Below are positions 1 to 8,640 of a stretch of 64,000 nucleotides of DNA, one piece after another (position 1 is the first letter of the stretch; the number at the start of each line of letters is the position of its first letter). The notes beneath the pieces are model-generated. The model saw nothing but the letters and a program-made list of their open reading frames with translations. It had not been told where the DNA came from and made no database searches. The stretch comes from Aureibaculum algae (GTDB lineage: Bacteria > Bacteroidota > Bacteroidia > Flavobacteriales > Flavobacteriaceae), in the NCBI RefSeq assembly GCF_006065315.1, contig NZ_CP040749.1, positions 5,044,001 through 5,108,000 of the forward strand, in the 5' to 3' direction. The translations under genes were made by a program, and so were the position numbers.

Positions 1-2267
1 AATCTATCATTATATTGAATGGTGTAGATATAACCAATTTATACAATAACAGGCCACTATGGAACACTTTTAGTGGTTTAAATGATATTTCAAGAAATAG
101 AGTATCCGTTTTAGGCCTTTCTTATTCCAATCAAAATTTTGGTGGAATTTCTGGAGTAACATCAATTGAGACAGATGCATTTAAAATGCGACCAGGGCTC
201 CGTATTTCGAGTTCATTTTCAAATAAAAATTTCATTGGAAGTACCATGGCAACCTATAATTCTGGAGTGCAAAAAAACGGATTGGCATTTAGTGTTTCTG
301 CATCAAGGCGATGGGGAAACGAAGGGTATGTTAATGCCACTTTATATGATGCTTTTAGTCTTTTTGGCACATTATCATATAAGATAAATGAAGTACACAG
401 TATTAATGCTACCGCTATCTATGCACCTAGTAGAAAAGGACAAACTACCGCAATAACCCAACGGACTTTTAATGAATTTGGTAATAACTATAATTCTTAT
501 TGGGGATGGCAGGAAGGAGAAAAACGGAATTCAAGTATTTCAAAATTTGATGCACCCATCTTTATGTTTGGTTACCGTTTTAAAAATGATAAGTGGTTAT
601 TTTCTACAACGCTTTCTTATCAATCAATAGACCAAAAAAATAGCCGATTAGATTATACAAATGCCCCAAATCCCTATCCCAATTATTGGAAATATTTACC
701 TGAAATTAAAGACAATCCACAAATTGATTGGTTAAACCTATATGAAACCAATTTAAACACAACCAATATTTCAGACGGTGGTTCTGCCCGATATTTAATC
801 TATGATAACATAAAAAAGGATAATGTTTTTAGTGTAAACTCAAGAATAAATAAGAAATTAAATGACCATCTAAATTTGGATATCGGACTCTCATTTAAAA
901 ATAGTAATTCAACTAATTATGCCTCGCCAAAAGATTTATTAGGTGCTCAATTTTATGTTGATGTAAATCCGTTTACTATTGTTAATGGTAATCCTACAAA
1001 AAATGACCTTTTAGGTGAAGAAAACAAAGGTTTAAATGAGAAAATTAAGTATGATTTTTATTTACGAGCATCTCAAGTTGCTGCATTTACCCAATTACAA
1101 TATAAAACTGAGCAAACTGAATTTTTTATAGCCGCCAACTATACTAGAAAAGACTTTCAACGTGAGGGTAAATTTTTAAACCAGGCTTACGAAGATAATT
1201 CTTTAGGTAAAAGTGAAAAATTAAACTTTGATGATTATGCTTTCAAAGCGGGCATTACATATCAATTTACTTCAAATCATTATTTTCAACTTAATGCCGC
1301 TTATATAACTAAATCTCCTACAATTCAAAATACATTTATAAATAGTAGAGAAAATAATGCCATTGTACCTAATCTAATTTCAGAGAAAATTACATCAGCA
1401 GATGCGTCTTATCTTATCAATACTCCAAAGTTACAATCTCGATTAACTGGCTATTTTACTGATTTTAGAGATGGGACTACAGTCAACTCCTTTTTTGCTG
1501 AAATAGGAACAGGAGCTGATTTTTTTCAAGAGGTAATTACTGGAATTGACAAACGACATCTCGGTTTAGAATTAGGATTTGAGTATCAAATCAACTCTAA
1601 TTTTAGTAGTTCTTTGGTGGTAGCATTAGGTCAACATACCTATACAAATAATGCTAATGTTGCTGTTAACTTTGATACCGCCGGACTCAGCGAAGATATA
1701 ATTAACAATACGGGGTTTATAAACCTAGGAGAAACCTATCTTAAAAATTACAAAGTAGCCAATGGTCCACAACAAGCCTTTTCTGTAGGTTTATTTTATA
1801 AAAATTCTAAAAATTGGTGGCTCAATGGGTCAGCAAATTATTTTTCGAATGGATATTTAGATATTTCAGCAATAACAAGAACGGATGCCTTTTTTAATAA
1901 CCCTAATGATTACGGTCAGCCTTATCAGGATATTGATTTTGATTTAGCAAGAACTTTATTACAACAAGAAAAATTTAGTAGTTACTCCATCATCAATCTG
2001 TCTGGTGGAAAATTATGGCAATACAAAAATATCAATCTAAAACTGGTAGCTAGCATTCACAATTTATTTGATGTTAACTATATTTCTGGAGGCTATGAAC
2101 AATCACGAACCGCAAATTATGCTTCTTTGGTAGCAGATACAGCTAATGGTTCAGCCCAACGTAATTTCGGACCAAAATACTGGTATGGTTTCGGACGAAC
2201 CTATTTTATAAACTTAGCCATCAGCTTTAAAAAAACGAAGAATGAACATTTTCTAAAAAAAGATTAA
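1..2267 (+). CDS. TonB-dependent receptor, 3' part (5' end outside window)
   Basis: Outer-membrane TonB-dependent receptor that would import a ligand using energy from TonB/ExbBD. The reading frame is already open at base 3 and reads SIIILNGVDITNLYNNRP, typical of the end of a plug domain, so the TTG at 15 is not the real start and the signal peptide and first part of the plug lie upstream. The remaining roughly 750 residues alternate short polar turns with aromatic-rich beta strands, as expected for the 22-strand barrel. The last strand is FINLAISF, followed by a short basic tail. The gene 26 bases downstream encodes a surface lipoprotein, a usual pairing in Flavobacteriaceae. The ligand cannot be read from the sequence. 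The family is clear, the substrate unknown. Confidence 0.9.
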   Translation, partial: SIIILNGVDITNLYNNRPLWNTFSGLNDISRNRVSVLGLSYSNQNFGGISGVTSIETDAFKMRPGLRISSSFSNKNFIGSTMATYNSGVQKNGLAFSVSASRRWGNEGYVNATLYDAFSLFGTLSYKINEVHSINATAIYAPSRKGQTTAITQRTFNEFGNNYNSYWGWQEGEKRNSSISKFDAPIFMFGYRFKNDKWLFSTTLSYQSIDQKNSRLDYTNAPNPYPNYWKYLPEIKDNPQIDWLNLYETNLNTTNISDGGSARYLIYDNIKKDNVFSVNSRINKKLNDHLNLDIGLSFKNSNSTNYASPKDLLGAQFYVDVNPFTIVNGNPTKNDLLGEENKGLNEKIKYDFYLRASQVAAFTQLQYKTEQTEFFIAANYTRKDFQREGKFLNQAYEDNSLGKSEKLNFDDYAFKAGITYQFTSNHYFQLNAAYITKSPTIQNTFINSRENNAIVPNLISEKITSADASYLINTPKLQSRLTGYFTDFRDGTTVNSFFAEIGTGADFFQEVITGIDKRHLGLELGFEYQINSNFSSSLVVALGQHTYTNNANVAVNFDTAGLSEDIINNTGFINLGETYLKNYKVANGPQQAFSVGLFYKNSKNWWLNGSANYFSNGYLDISAITRTDAFFNNPNDYGQPYQDIDFDLARTLLQQEKFSSYSIINLSGGKLWQYKNINLKLVASIHNLFDVNYISGGYEQSRTANYASLVADTANGSAQRNFGPKYWYGFGRTYFINLAISFKKTKNEHFLKKD

Positions 2268-2293
2268 TAACACTGTAGTTAAAACTTTTAAAA

Positions 2294-4300
2294 ATGAAGA
2301 CAATCTATAAATCTGTATTCTTTATCTTCCTTGCCATAGTTTCATGTGTACAAGATGATGATTATAATATTCCAACTATTAATGATTGTGATGAATCTAA
2401 TTTAACTCCAACAAAAACAATTGAAGAAATATATAATTTGACAACTAGCGTAACTACACAATATAATGCTCCTGATATAATTGAAGCGTATATAACTTCT
2501 AACGATCAATCCGGTAATTTCTATAATGAATTACACTTTCAAACGCTCGACGGAACTCGTGGATTCAGTATTCCTGTTGATGTGGCCGATTTATACACCA
2601 TTTTTAATCCCGGTAGAAAAGTTTCCATAAACCTCAAAAACACCTTTACACAATTAAATTTTGAGAGCTTAGAAATTGGTAATTTATATGTTGATGAACG
2701 CACTAAAGAAGAATCTATTGGTAAAATTACGGCTGCAAACTTTAAAAATGTGTTGGTAAAAACTTGTGATATTGTTGACGAAGAACAACTCGTTAATAAA
2801 ATAACACTTAGTGAAATTACGGATGCCCATCTAAATACGTTAATAGAATTGAAGGATGTTCAATTTGAAGACGCAGCCCTTGGTAAAACTTTATATGATA
2901 TAAATACTGATGTTGGTGGTGGCACCAATTATATAATCGAAGACATTTCAAATTCGTCAATTTCATTTAGAACCAGTGCCTTTACAAATTTTGGATCAAC
3001 GCAAGTTCCAAACGGTAATGGATCTATAAGAGGTGTTTTAACTAAGTTTAGTAATACCTATCAAATACTGATAAGAGATATTGACGATGTGCAACTTAAT
3101 AATGAAAGAAAACGCATCGGTTTTGCTGAAAGTATTGGTGGAATTAAAACAAATATAATTGATGTTCGAGATTTATTCACAGGTACCGATTCTAAAATTA
3201 CCGATGACCTTTATATTGAGGGTATAATTACCATGTCTGGAATTGATGAAAATAATATGTCAGATCGCAATGCTTTTATTCAAGATGAATCTGGAGCCAT
3301 TGCTTTACGAATGTCATCAGCAAGCTCATTACGCAGTGGGTATCAGGTAAAAATTAACTTAAAAGATGCTGTTCTTGGAAGTTTAAGAGGATTATTACAA
3401 GCAAATATTGTTCAATATAAACAGGTTTTATTTGTTGCTGATAATGTAGCTCTACCAGATCCAAATACGATAACAATAGAAGAGCTTAATACGGGGAATT
3501 ACGAAGCTCAATTGGTGAGTATTGACAATGTTCAATTTGAAGAGGAAGAGGGAACATATAAAGGTAATATACCTTTGACCGATTGTAAAAAAACAGTGGT
3601 TGTTTTAACCATTTCTACAGCTACGTTTGCCAATGAAGAATATCAAAAAGGCAATGGGAAAATTATTGGAATAGCCTCAACATATACAGATCCTGTGCTA
3701 TTGCTTAAAAATTTAGAGGGCACCGTAAATATGACGGGATCTAGATGTGTACCTACAGGAGATATAACCAATAAAGTTTTTATTTCAGAAATAGCAGATC
3801 CAGATAATAATACGAATGCTCGTTTTATAGAAATTTATAATGCAGATTCCAAACCCATCGACTTAACCGCATGGACGCTCAATAGATATACCAATGAAAG
3901 CAATACCGTTTCATCATCTATGGACCTTAGCGGAATAACCCTTGAAGTAGGACAAGCCTTTGTAATAGCAGTAAATGATGTTGAATTTGAAGCTGTTTTT
4001 GGTTTTGCCCCTGATATGGATGGCATAAGCACGGGGCCAGCAGGTTCAAACGGCGATGACAACATTACTCTTGTTGACCCTAATGGAACTATTATTGATA
4101 TTTTTGGAAGAATAGGAGAAGACGGATCTGGAACCAACCATGAATTTGAAGATGGCAGAGCTTTACGGAATCCTTCAATTACTCAAGGAAACCCAGTATA
4201 TACATTTAGTGAATGGCAACTATGGAATGATACGGGTGCAGAAGGCACAACCAAACTGCCACAAACTGCACCAGGAGATTTTACACCAGGTGTTAGATAG
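2294..4300 (+). CDS. DUF5689-type surface lipoprotein with C-terminal lamin-tail domain
   Basis: Predicted exported lipoprotein of 668 residues. It begins MKTIYKSVFFIFLAIVSC, a lipoprotein signal peptide with the lipobox cysteine at residue 18, followed by an acidic DDD stretch that fits surface export in Bacteroidota. Residues about 35-270 and 280-480 look like DUF5689 and OB-fold-like beta-rich repeats. Residues about 490-640 contain VFISEIADPDNN, ARFIEIYN and LTAWTLNRY, which are lamin-tail (LTD) features also found in secreted nucleases and adhesins. No nuclease catalytic motif is visible. It lies 26 bases after the TonB receptor on the same strand and is probably cotranscribed, so a ligand-capture role for that receptor is a reasonable inference. 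Confidence 0.8.
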   Translation: MKTIYKSVFFIFLAIVSCVQDDDYNIPTINDCDESNLTPTKTIEEIYNLTTSVTTQYNAPDIIEAYITSNDQSGNFYNELHFQTLDGTRGFSIPVDVADLYTIFNPGRKVSINLKNTFTQLNFESLEIGNLYVDERTKEESIGKITAANFKNVLVKTCDIVDEEQLVNKITLSEITDAHLNTLIELKDVQFEDAALGKTLYDINTDVGGGTNYIIEDISNSSISFRTSAFTNFGSTQVPNGNGSIRGVLTKFSNTYQILIRDIDDVQLNNERKRIGFAESIGGIKTNIIDVRDLFTGTDSKITDDLYIEGIITMSGIDENNMSDRNAFIQDESGAIALRMSSASSLRSGYQVKINLKDAVLGSLRGLLQANIVQYKQVLFVADNVALPDPNTITIEELNTGNYEAQLVSIDNVQFEEEEGTYKGNIPLTDCKKTVVVLTISTATFANEEYQKGNGKIIGIASTYTDPVLLLKNLEGTVNMTGSRCVPTGDITNKVFISEIADPDNNTNARFIEIYNADSKPIDLTAWTLNRYTNESNTVSSSMDLSGITLEVGQAFVIAVNDVEFEAVFGFAPDMDGISTGPAGSNGDDNITLVDPNGTIIDIFGRIGEDGSGTNHEFEDGRALRNPSITQGNPVYTFSEWQLWNDTGAEGTTKLPQTAPGDFTPGVR

Positions 4301-4471
4301 ATTTGAGACCTCACAGCCACGACGGTTTAGTACAAAAGCCTTTTGAGATCTATTAAGCTATCTCACATTAAGTTAAAACTATTTGTTTATATGCCCTTTC
4401 ACTAGAAACTGGCTCAGTAAAATGGTGAAATTTTGCGACCTTATAAATAAATACAAGGCTTTTAGTTAAGC

Positions 4472-5428
4472 TTAGAACCCAATAATTTTATACTTCGTTT
4501 TATTATTTTCACCGCTTTTAATTAATAAACCTAGCTCAATTCCTTTTTTTAAATCTCTACTTGCAGTAGAAGATGAAATATCTTTAAAGATATCCATATA
4601 ATCCTTTCTAGTAAACTCTACAATATCTAGAGATTCAAAATATTCTAACCTTTGCTTTGTATTAAAAGTTCTATTATTAAAGATTAATAAACTTGAAAGA
4701 GATTCATTGATTACATCTAACATATACTCTATGAATTTTGTCGATTTCCCCACTTTATCACAATCGGCTAAGGCTTTGTAATATTTTTGTTGGTCGTTAC
4801 TTATCAATGTTTCGAACGGAATATATTCAAAAACAGGATATTTTGCCATTAATATTAAAGTTTGCCATAATCTTCCCATTCTTCCATTCCCATCAATAAA
4901 AGGGTGTATGAATTCCATTTCATAATGAAAAACACAACTTTTAATTAATTCAATTTCTTCACTTTTAAGATATTGAAATAAATCTTTCATTAAAAAAGGA
5001 ACATTTTCGTAAGGAGGAGCTAAATGTTCAACTTTGTTGCCCTTAACAATTCCAACTCCTTGTTTTCTATAATTCCCTGGCTTTTCAATTAAGTCAGCCA
5101 TCAACATTTTATGAGCTCTTAAGAAAGATTTTTCGTCATTAGGTTTATAATCAAGAATAGCATCATAAACTTTAATTGCATTTATTACCTCTTTAATATC
5201 CTTTTGAGGCCCTATGACTCTTTTATTTGCAAGTATTGCTGTTATTTGTTCTTCTGTAAGTGTATTTCCTTCTATTTTCAATGAAGAGTGAATTGTTCTT
5301 ATTTTATTTTGCTTTCTTAATGATGTAGATGGTTTGTCTAAAAAACTAGCATTTATCTGTCCTAATTTTTCAGAAATAGATGTTATTAATTTTAATATTC
5401 GCGAAGTAATATCATATGGTGGATTCAT
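4472..5428 (-). CDS. Fic family protein (probable AMPylase, self-inhibited class II)
   Basis: Fic-domain enzyme expected to transfer AMP to a protein hydroxyl group. From the start chosen here (318 residues) the catalytic motif HPFIDGNGRMGR lies at about 175-186. An N-terminal inhibitory motif of the (S/T)xxxE(G/N) type, SLKIEG, lies at about 49-54, so the protein should be a class II, intramolecularly inhibited Fic. The last 70 residues look like a winged-helix domain. An in-frame ATG at 5467 would add 13 residues, but a -7 promoter box (5453-5460) and a perfect palindrome (5433-5452) lie between the two starts, so the ATG at 5428 is preferred. It stands alone between two plus-strand groups. 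No antitoxin gene is adjacent. Confidence 0.88.
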   Translation of the reverse strand: MNPPYDITSRILKLITSISEKLGQINASFLDKPSTSLRKQNKIRTIHSSLKIEGNTLTEEQITAILANKRVIGPQKDIKEVINAIKVYDAILDYKPNDEKSFLRAHKMLMADLIEKPGNYRKQGVGIVKGNKVEHLAPPYENVPFLMKDLFQYLKSEEIELIKSCVFHYEMEFIHPFIDGNGRMGRLWQTLILMAKYPVFEYIPFETLISNDQQKYYKALADCDKVGKSTKFIEYMLDVINESLSSLLIFNNRTFNTKQRLEYFESLDIVEFTRKDYMDIFKDISSSTASRDLKKGIELGLLIKSGENNKTKYKIIGF

Positions 5429-5432
5429 TTTT

Positions 5433-5452
5433 ATGCTATCATTTGATAGCAT
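5433..5452. promoter_or_regulatory. Perfect palindrome at fic start: candidate operator
   Basis: Perfect inverted repeat, arms ATGCTATCA and TGATAGCAT separated by TT. It lies 5-24 bases upstream of the preferred fic ATG and directly downstream of a TAnnTTTG box, so it would cover the transcription start. Autoregulation by the winged-helix end of Fic is an inference. Confidence 0.6.
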
Positions 5453-5460
5453 CAAAAATA
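5453..5460 (-). promoter_or_regulatory. -7 promoter box for fic
   Basis: Minus-strand TATTTTTG matches the Bacteroidota -7 consensus TAnnTTTG. It sits 25 bases from the fic ATG at 5428 and downstream of the alternative ATG at 5467, arguing against the longer form. No clear -33 TTG was seen. Confidence 0.5.
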
Positions 5461-5599
5461 CGGACATTTATTAATTTAATAAATTTATAAGGATGTTTTT
5501 TTTCGATAATAACGGCTCAAATAAACTAACAAGTGATTAAAACACCCCTATTTTGTTACAAATTTCCATTATTTTTACCTGATAATTCTAAAACCTAAG

Positions 5600-6085
5600 A
5601 TGCAGCAACCAAAAATTATAAACATACAAGACAGAAAGCTTATTGGTCTATCACTACAAACTTTCTTAGCAGAAAATAAAACCTTTGAATTATGGAGAAC
5701 CTTTAAACCCCGTGTAAAAGAAATAAATAACAGAGTACATACAGGTTATTATTCAATACAGGTTTACAATCACGATTTTGATATACGGCAATTTACTCCC
5801 AATATCATTTTTGAAAAATGGGCCGCCACTGAGGTTTCCGATTTTGATGATACCCCAGAAGGTTTAAAAGATTTTACCTTACCAGGAGGAGACTATGCTG
5901 TTTTTATTCATAAAGGGACACCTCAACAGTTTCCGAAAACAGCATCATTTATTTATGATGAATGGTTGCCAAAATCAAAGTATACATTAGATAACCGACC
6001 ACATTTTGAATACATTCCTGAAAACAATAAACCCAATGACCCTAATGCCGAAGAAGAAGTTTGGATACCTATTAAATTGAAATAA
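5600..6085 (+). CDS. GyrI-like / AraC effector-binding domain protein
   Basis: Stand-alone protein of 161 residues resembling the GyrI-like small-molecule-binding domain (AraC_E_bind superfamily). Features are the N-terminal strand KIINIQDRKLIGLS, the central segment YYSIQVYN, then FEKWAATEV and LPGGDYAVFIHKG, and the C-terminal strand EEEVWIPIKLK, the usual closing strand of the fold. No DNA-binding domain, signal peptide or membrane segment is present, so it is a cytoplasmic ligand-binding or stress-related protein rather than a transcription factor. The next gene begins 7 bases after its stop, suggesting cotranscription with the DUF2255 gene. The ligand is unknown. Confidence 0.82.
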   Translation: MQQPKIINIQDRKLIGLSLQTFLAENKTFELWRTFKPRVKEINNRVHTGYYSIQVYNHDFDIRQFTPNIIFEKWAATEVSDFDDTPEGLKDFTLPGGDYAVFIHKGTPQQFPKTASFIYDEWLPKSKYTLDNRPHFEYIPENNKPNDPNAEEEVWIPIKLK

Positions 6086-6092
6086 TGAAAAC

Positions 6093-6470
6093 ATGAGTTT
6101 CCCAAAAGATTTATACAATTACTTAACCAATAATTCCTTAATAGAAATTAAAGGGGGTTTAGAACGGAAAACATTTTTAAGTATTTGGATGGTTGCTGTA
6201 GAAGATAGAATATTTGCAAGAAGTTGGAATAAAAGCAATAAAAGTTGGTTTACTGAAATATTAAAAACTGGAATTGGTCAAATTAAATATAGCGATAAAA
6301 TCATTAGCATAACAGGCAAAAAATTAAATGCCGATAATGACGTAAATTCATTAATTGATCAAGCTTATTTAGAAAAATATATTCAAAAAGAAAATATTAA
6401 TTATGCAGAAGGAATTACTCAACCTGAATATTCAGATTATACAATGGAATTTTTTTATAAACAAATTTAG
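6093..6470 (+). CDS. DUF2255 family protein
   Basis: Cytoplasmic protein of 125 residues matching DUF2255 in overall pattern: an N-terminal helix, then IEIKGGLERKTFLSIWMVAVEDRIFARSW and a central GQIKYSDKIISI strand pair, with an acidic helical end. The family is small and beta-barrel-like with no established function; a flavin or nucleotide-binding pocket is only suspected from structure-level similarity in related folds. It sits between the GyrI-like gene (7-base gap) and the GH16 gene (5-base gap) and is likely in the same transcript. No signal peptide is seen. Confidence 0.75.
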   Translation: MSFPKDLYNYLTNNSLIEIKGGLERKTFLSIWMVAVEDRIFARSWNKSNKSWFTEILKTGIGQIKYSDKIISITGKKLNADNDVNSLIDQAYLEKYIQKENINYAEGITQPEYSDYTMEFFYKQI

Positions 6471-6475
6471 CCTAA

Positions 6476-7294
6476 ATGAAACTAACACTCATGTTCACAG
6501 TAGGATTGCTTTTTAATATTTACAACCTTCAATCGCAAATAACAAATAATTACATCCACATTCAAAAAGAGAATAAACCCAAAAAAGATTGGAAAATCAT
6601 TTGGCAAGACGACTTTAACAACGCTGAATTAGATACCACAAAATGGACAAAAATTCCACCAAATAATGCTGATTGGGGAAATTATATGACTGATGACCCT
6701 CTTTGTTACGACTTTAAGGATGGTAAACTGTATTTAAAAGGTATAAAAAATACAGATACTATTAAAGATCCAAGGCCTTATTTAACTGGTGGAATTTATA
6801 CAAAAGGTAAGTTTGCCTACCAATATGGAAAAATAGAAATTCATGCTAAATTAGAATCCGCTCAAGGAGCTTGGCCTGCAATGTGGATGCTCGCTGAAAC
6901 AAAAAAATACGGAAAATATCCCAAAAATGGCGAAATCGACTTAATGGAACACCTCAGTTTTGAAGATCAGGTATATCAAACTACACATTCTTATTACACG
7001 TTAGAATTAAAACAAAAAGATAATCCGCCTTATTACACTACTACCAAAGTTGATGTCTCTAAATACAATACCTATGGCTTAGAATGGTCTCCAGATAAAC
7101 TTGTATATACCATAAACAGCAAACCAACAATTACATACCCTAAATTAGATAATGTAGATAAGAGCCAATGGCCTTTCGATCAGCCTTTTTACCTGTTAAT
7201 TGATCAGCAATTGGGTGGTTCTTGGGTAGGAGAAGTAAATCCGGACGATTTACCTGTAAATATGGTTGTTGATTGGGTTAAGGTGTATCAATAA
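6476..7294 (+). CDS. Secreted glycoside hydrolase family 16 enzyme
   Basis: Predicted secreted GH16 hydrolase of 272 residues, a family that cleaves beta-1,3/1,4-glucans or algal galactans by a retaining mechanism. A short signal peptide ends near residue 20. The single catalytic jelly-roll domain covers about 38-272 and carries the diagnostic ExDxxE beta-bulge motif as GEIDLMEHL, with Glu153 as likely nucleophile, Asp155 as helper and Glu158 as acid/base. WPAMWML at 133-139 and the closing strand MVVDWVKVYQ are also typical. No carbohydrate-binding module or secretion tail follows. The sequence suggests a laminarinase/licheninase-like enzyme, but specificity cannot be fixed by eye. It is 5 bases from DUF2255 and not inside a polysaccharide utilisation locus. 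Confidence 0.9.
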   Translation: MKLTLMFTVGLLFNIYNLQSQITNNYIHIQKENKPKKDWKIIWQDDFNNAELDTTKWTKIPPNNADWGNYMTDDPLCYDFKDGKLYLKGIKNTDTIKDPRPYLTGGIYTKGKFAYQYGKIEIHAKLESAQGAWPAMWMLAETKKYGKYPKNGEIDLMEHLSFEDQVYQTTHSYYTLELKQKDNPPYYTTTKVDVSKYNTYGLEWSPDKLVYTINSKPTITYPKLDNVDKSQWPFDQPFYLLIDQQLGGSWVGEVNPDDLPVNMVVDWVKVYQ

Positions 7295-7349
7295 AATTAA
7301 TTTTAACAAATATTTAGCCTCAAAACCTTCGATTTTATCTTTAATCTAC

Positions 7350-7357
7350 TAAATTTG
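7350..7357 (+). promoter_or_regulatory. -7 promoter box for peroxiredoxin gene
   Basis: TAAATTTG matches TAnnTTTG, 27 bases before the peroxiredoxin ATG. No convincing -33 element at the usual distance. Confidence 0.5.
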
Positions 7358-7384
7358 TAGGATACTAAAATAAAAACAAAAATT

Positions 7385-8023
7385 ATGGCAACTTTACGAT
7401 TAGGAGATACTGCTCCAAATTTTACAGCTCAGAGCTCAATAGGTGAACTGAATTTACACGAATATTTGGGAGACAGTTGGGGAATATTATTTTCTCACCC
7501 CGCTGATTTCACTCCAGTTTGTACAACAGAATTAGGTACAACTGCCAAGTACAAACCTGAATTTGACAAACGCAATGTAAAAATGATTGCATTGAGCGTA
7601 GACGGTGTACAATCGCATAAAGAATGGATAAAAGACATTAATGAAACACAGCAAACGGAAGTTAATTTTCCTATAATTGCAGATGAAGACAGAAATGTCT
7701 CTACGTTGTATGACATGATTCACCCAAAGGCTGATAACAGTTTAACAGTACGTTCTGTTTTTATTATTGCACCCGATAAAACCATTAAATTGATTTTAAC
7801 TTATCCTGCATCAACAGGTAGAAATTTTAAAGAATTATTGCGTGTGATAGATTCATTGCAACTTACTGCTTATCATAAAGTAGCCACTCCTGCAAACTGG
7901 GAACAAGGTGATGATGTCGTTGTAAGTCCGGCAATTGCAACAGAAGACGCTAAAAAAATATTTACAAAAGGTGTTACCGAAATAAAACCCTATTTGAGAA
8001 TGACACCTCAACCAAATTTATAA
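7385..8023 (+). CDS. 1-Cys peroxiredoxin (Prx6 class)
   Basis: Cytoplasmic thiol peroxidase of 212 residues reducing hydrogen peroxide and alkyl hydroperoxides. The active-site motif PADFTPVC is at 39-46 with Cys46 as the peroxidatic cysteine. It is the only cysteine in the protein, which together with the length and the C-terminal extension (VVVSPAI onward) places it in the 1-Cys Prx6 class rather than the AhpC two-Cys class. Its reductant cannot be deduced. It has its own -7 box and is closed by a strong hairpin terminator, so it looks monocistronic. Confidence 0.93.
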   Translation: MATLRLGDTAPNFTAQSSIGELNLHEYLGDSWGILFSHPADFTPVCTTELGTTAKYKPEFDKRNVKMIALSVDGVQSHKEWIKDINETQQTEVNFPIIADEDRNVSTLYDMIHPKADNSLTVRSVFIIAPDKTIKLILTYPASTGRNFKELLRVIDSLQLTAYHKVATPANWEQGDDVVVSPAIATEDAKKIFTKGVTEIKPYLRMTPQPNL

Positions 8024-8040
8024 GTAAAACCTCTTACAAA

Positions 8041-8072
8041 AAAACCTCCTAATGTATAGGAGGTTTTTTTTA
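8041..8072 (+). terminator. Rho-independent terminator of the peroxiredoxin gene
   Basis: Perfect 11-base arms AAAACCTCCTA and TAGGAGGTTTT with a 5-base loop, followed by a T run. It starts 18 bases after the peroxiredoxin stop. Confidence 0.85.
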
Positions 8073-8215
8073 TAAAATCATTTTTTTATCTGTAAAATAA
8101 CCTCAGATTATCTTTATGGAAATTTAACTTTAAAACGATGTAAAATCGATCCAAATTTAAAGTAAGCACAATCTTTTCATAATTATAACAACATCTCATT
8201 TATTGATCTATATAG

Positions 8216-8223
8216 TATTTTTG
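8216..8223 (+). promoter_or_regulatory. -7 promoter box for small secreted protein
   Basis: TATTTTTG matches TAnnTTTG, 28 bases before the ATG at 8252. It ends only 4 bases before the alternative GTG at 8228, so the ATG is the better start. Confidence 0.5.
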
Positions 8224-8251
8224 ACTCGTGTTAAACAAAAAACTATGTATT

Positions 8252-8587
8252 ATGAAAAAAATTAAAGTATTAATTGTAATGATTTTTATGGGATGCCTAA
8301 CTGCCTTTCCTACGAATATTAACAACGAAACAGATACTAATCTTACGGTTCAAATAAAAAAAATGCTTGAATCTCCAGAATTTAAGTCAACCAAACAAGA
8401 GCTAAATGCAACCGTTCTTTTAATGCTCAATGCCAATGATGAAATTGTCATTATTGAAGTTAAATGTGCTGAAACCCAAGTTGAAAGTTTTGTAAAAAGT
8501 AGATTGAATTACAAAAAGGTAAAATCCAATTCAGTACTAAAGGGTAAAATTTTCAAAATGCCATTAAAAATTGTTATGCAAAATTAG
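8252..8587 (+). CDS. Small secreted protein, unknown function
   Basis: Protein of 111 residues that I do not recognise. It opens MKKIKVLIVMIFMGCLTAFPT, a clean signal peptide with probable cleavage after about residue 18-20. The mature part is a short alpha/beta domain with TVLLMLNANDEIVIIEVKC followed by a helix and a strand ending FKMPLKIVM. That pattern resembles small periplasmic proteins of the TonB-C-like or energy-transducing type, but similarity is weak. A GTG at 8228 would add eight residues; the promoter box position argues for the ATG used here. It stands alone and faces the convergent nuclease-fold gene. Confidence 0.7.
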   Translation: MKKIKVLIVMIFMGCLTAFPTNINNETDTNLTVQIKKMLESPEFKSTKQELNATVLLMLNANDEIVIIEVKCAETQVESFVKSRLNYKKVKSNSVLKGKIFKMPLKIVMQN

Positions 8588-8640
8588 AAGTTAATTATTT
8601 GCTTTAGTAGGTAATCCCTTTTCCAAAGCTGCGTGCTGGA

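Noticed and set aside
15..17. TTG at 15 as the start of the TonB receptor
   Set aside because: The frame is open to the window edge and codes plug-domain sequence before it.
8127..8163. ACTTTAAA/TTTAAAGT inverted repeat after the peroxiredoxin gene
   Set aside because: Low-complexity AT sequence; a clear terminator already precedes it.
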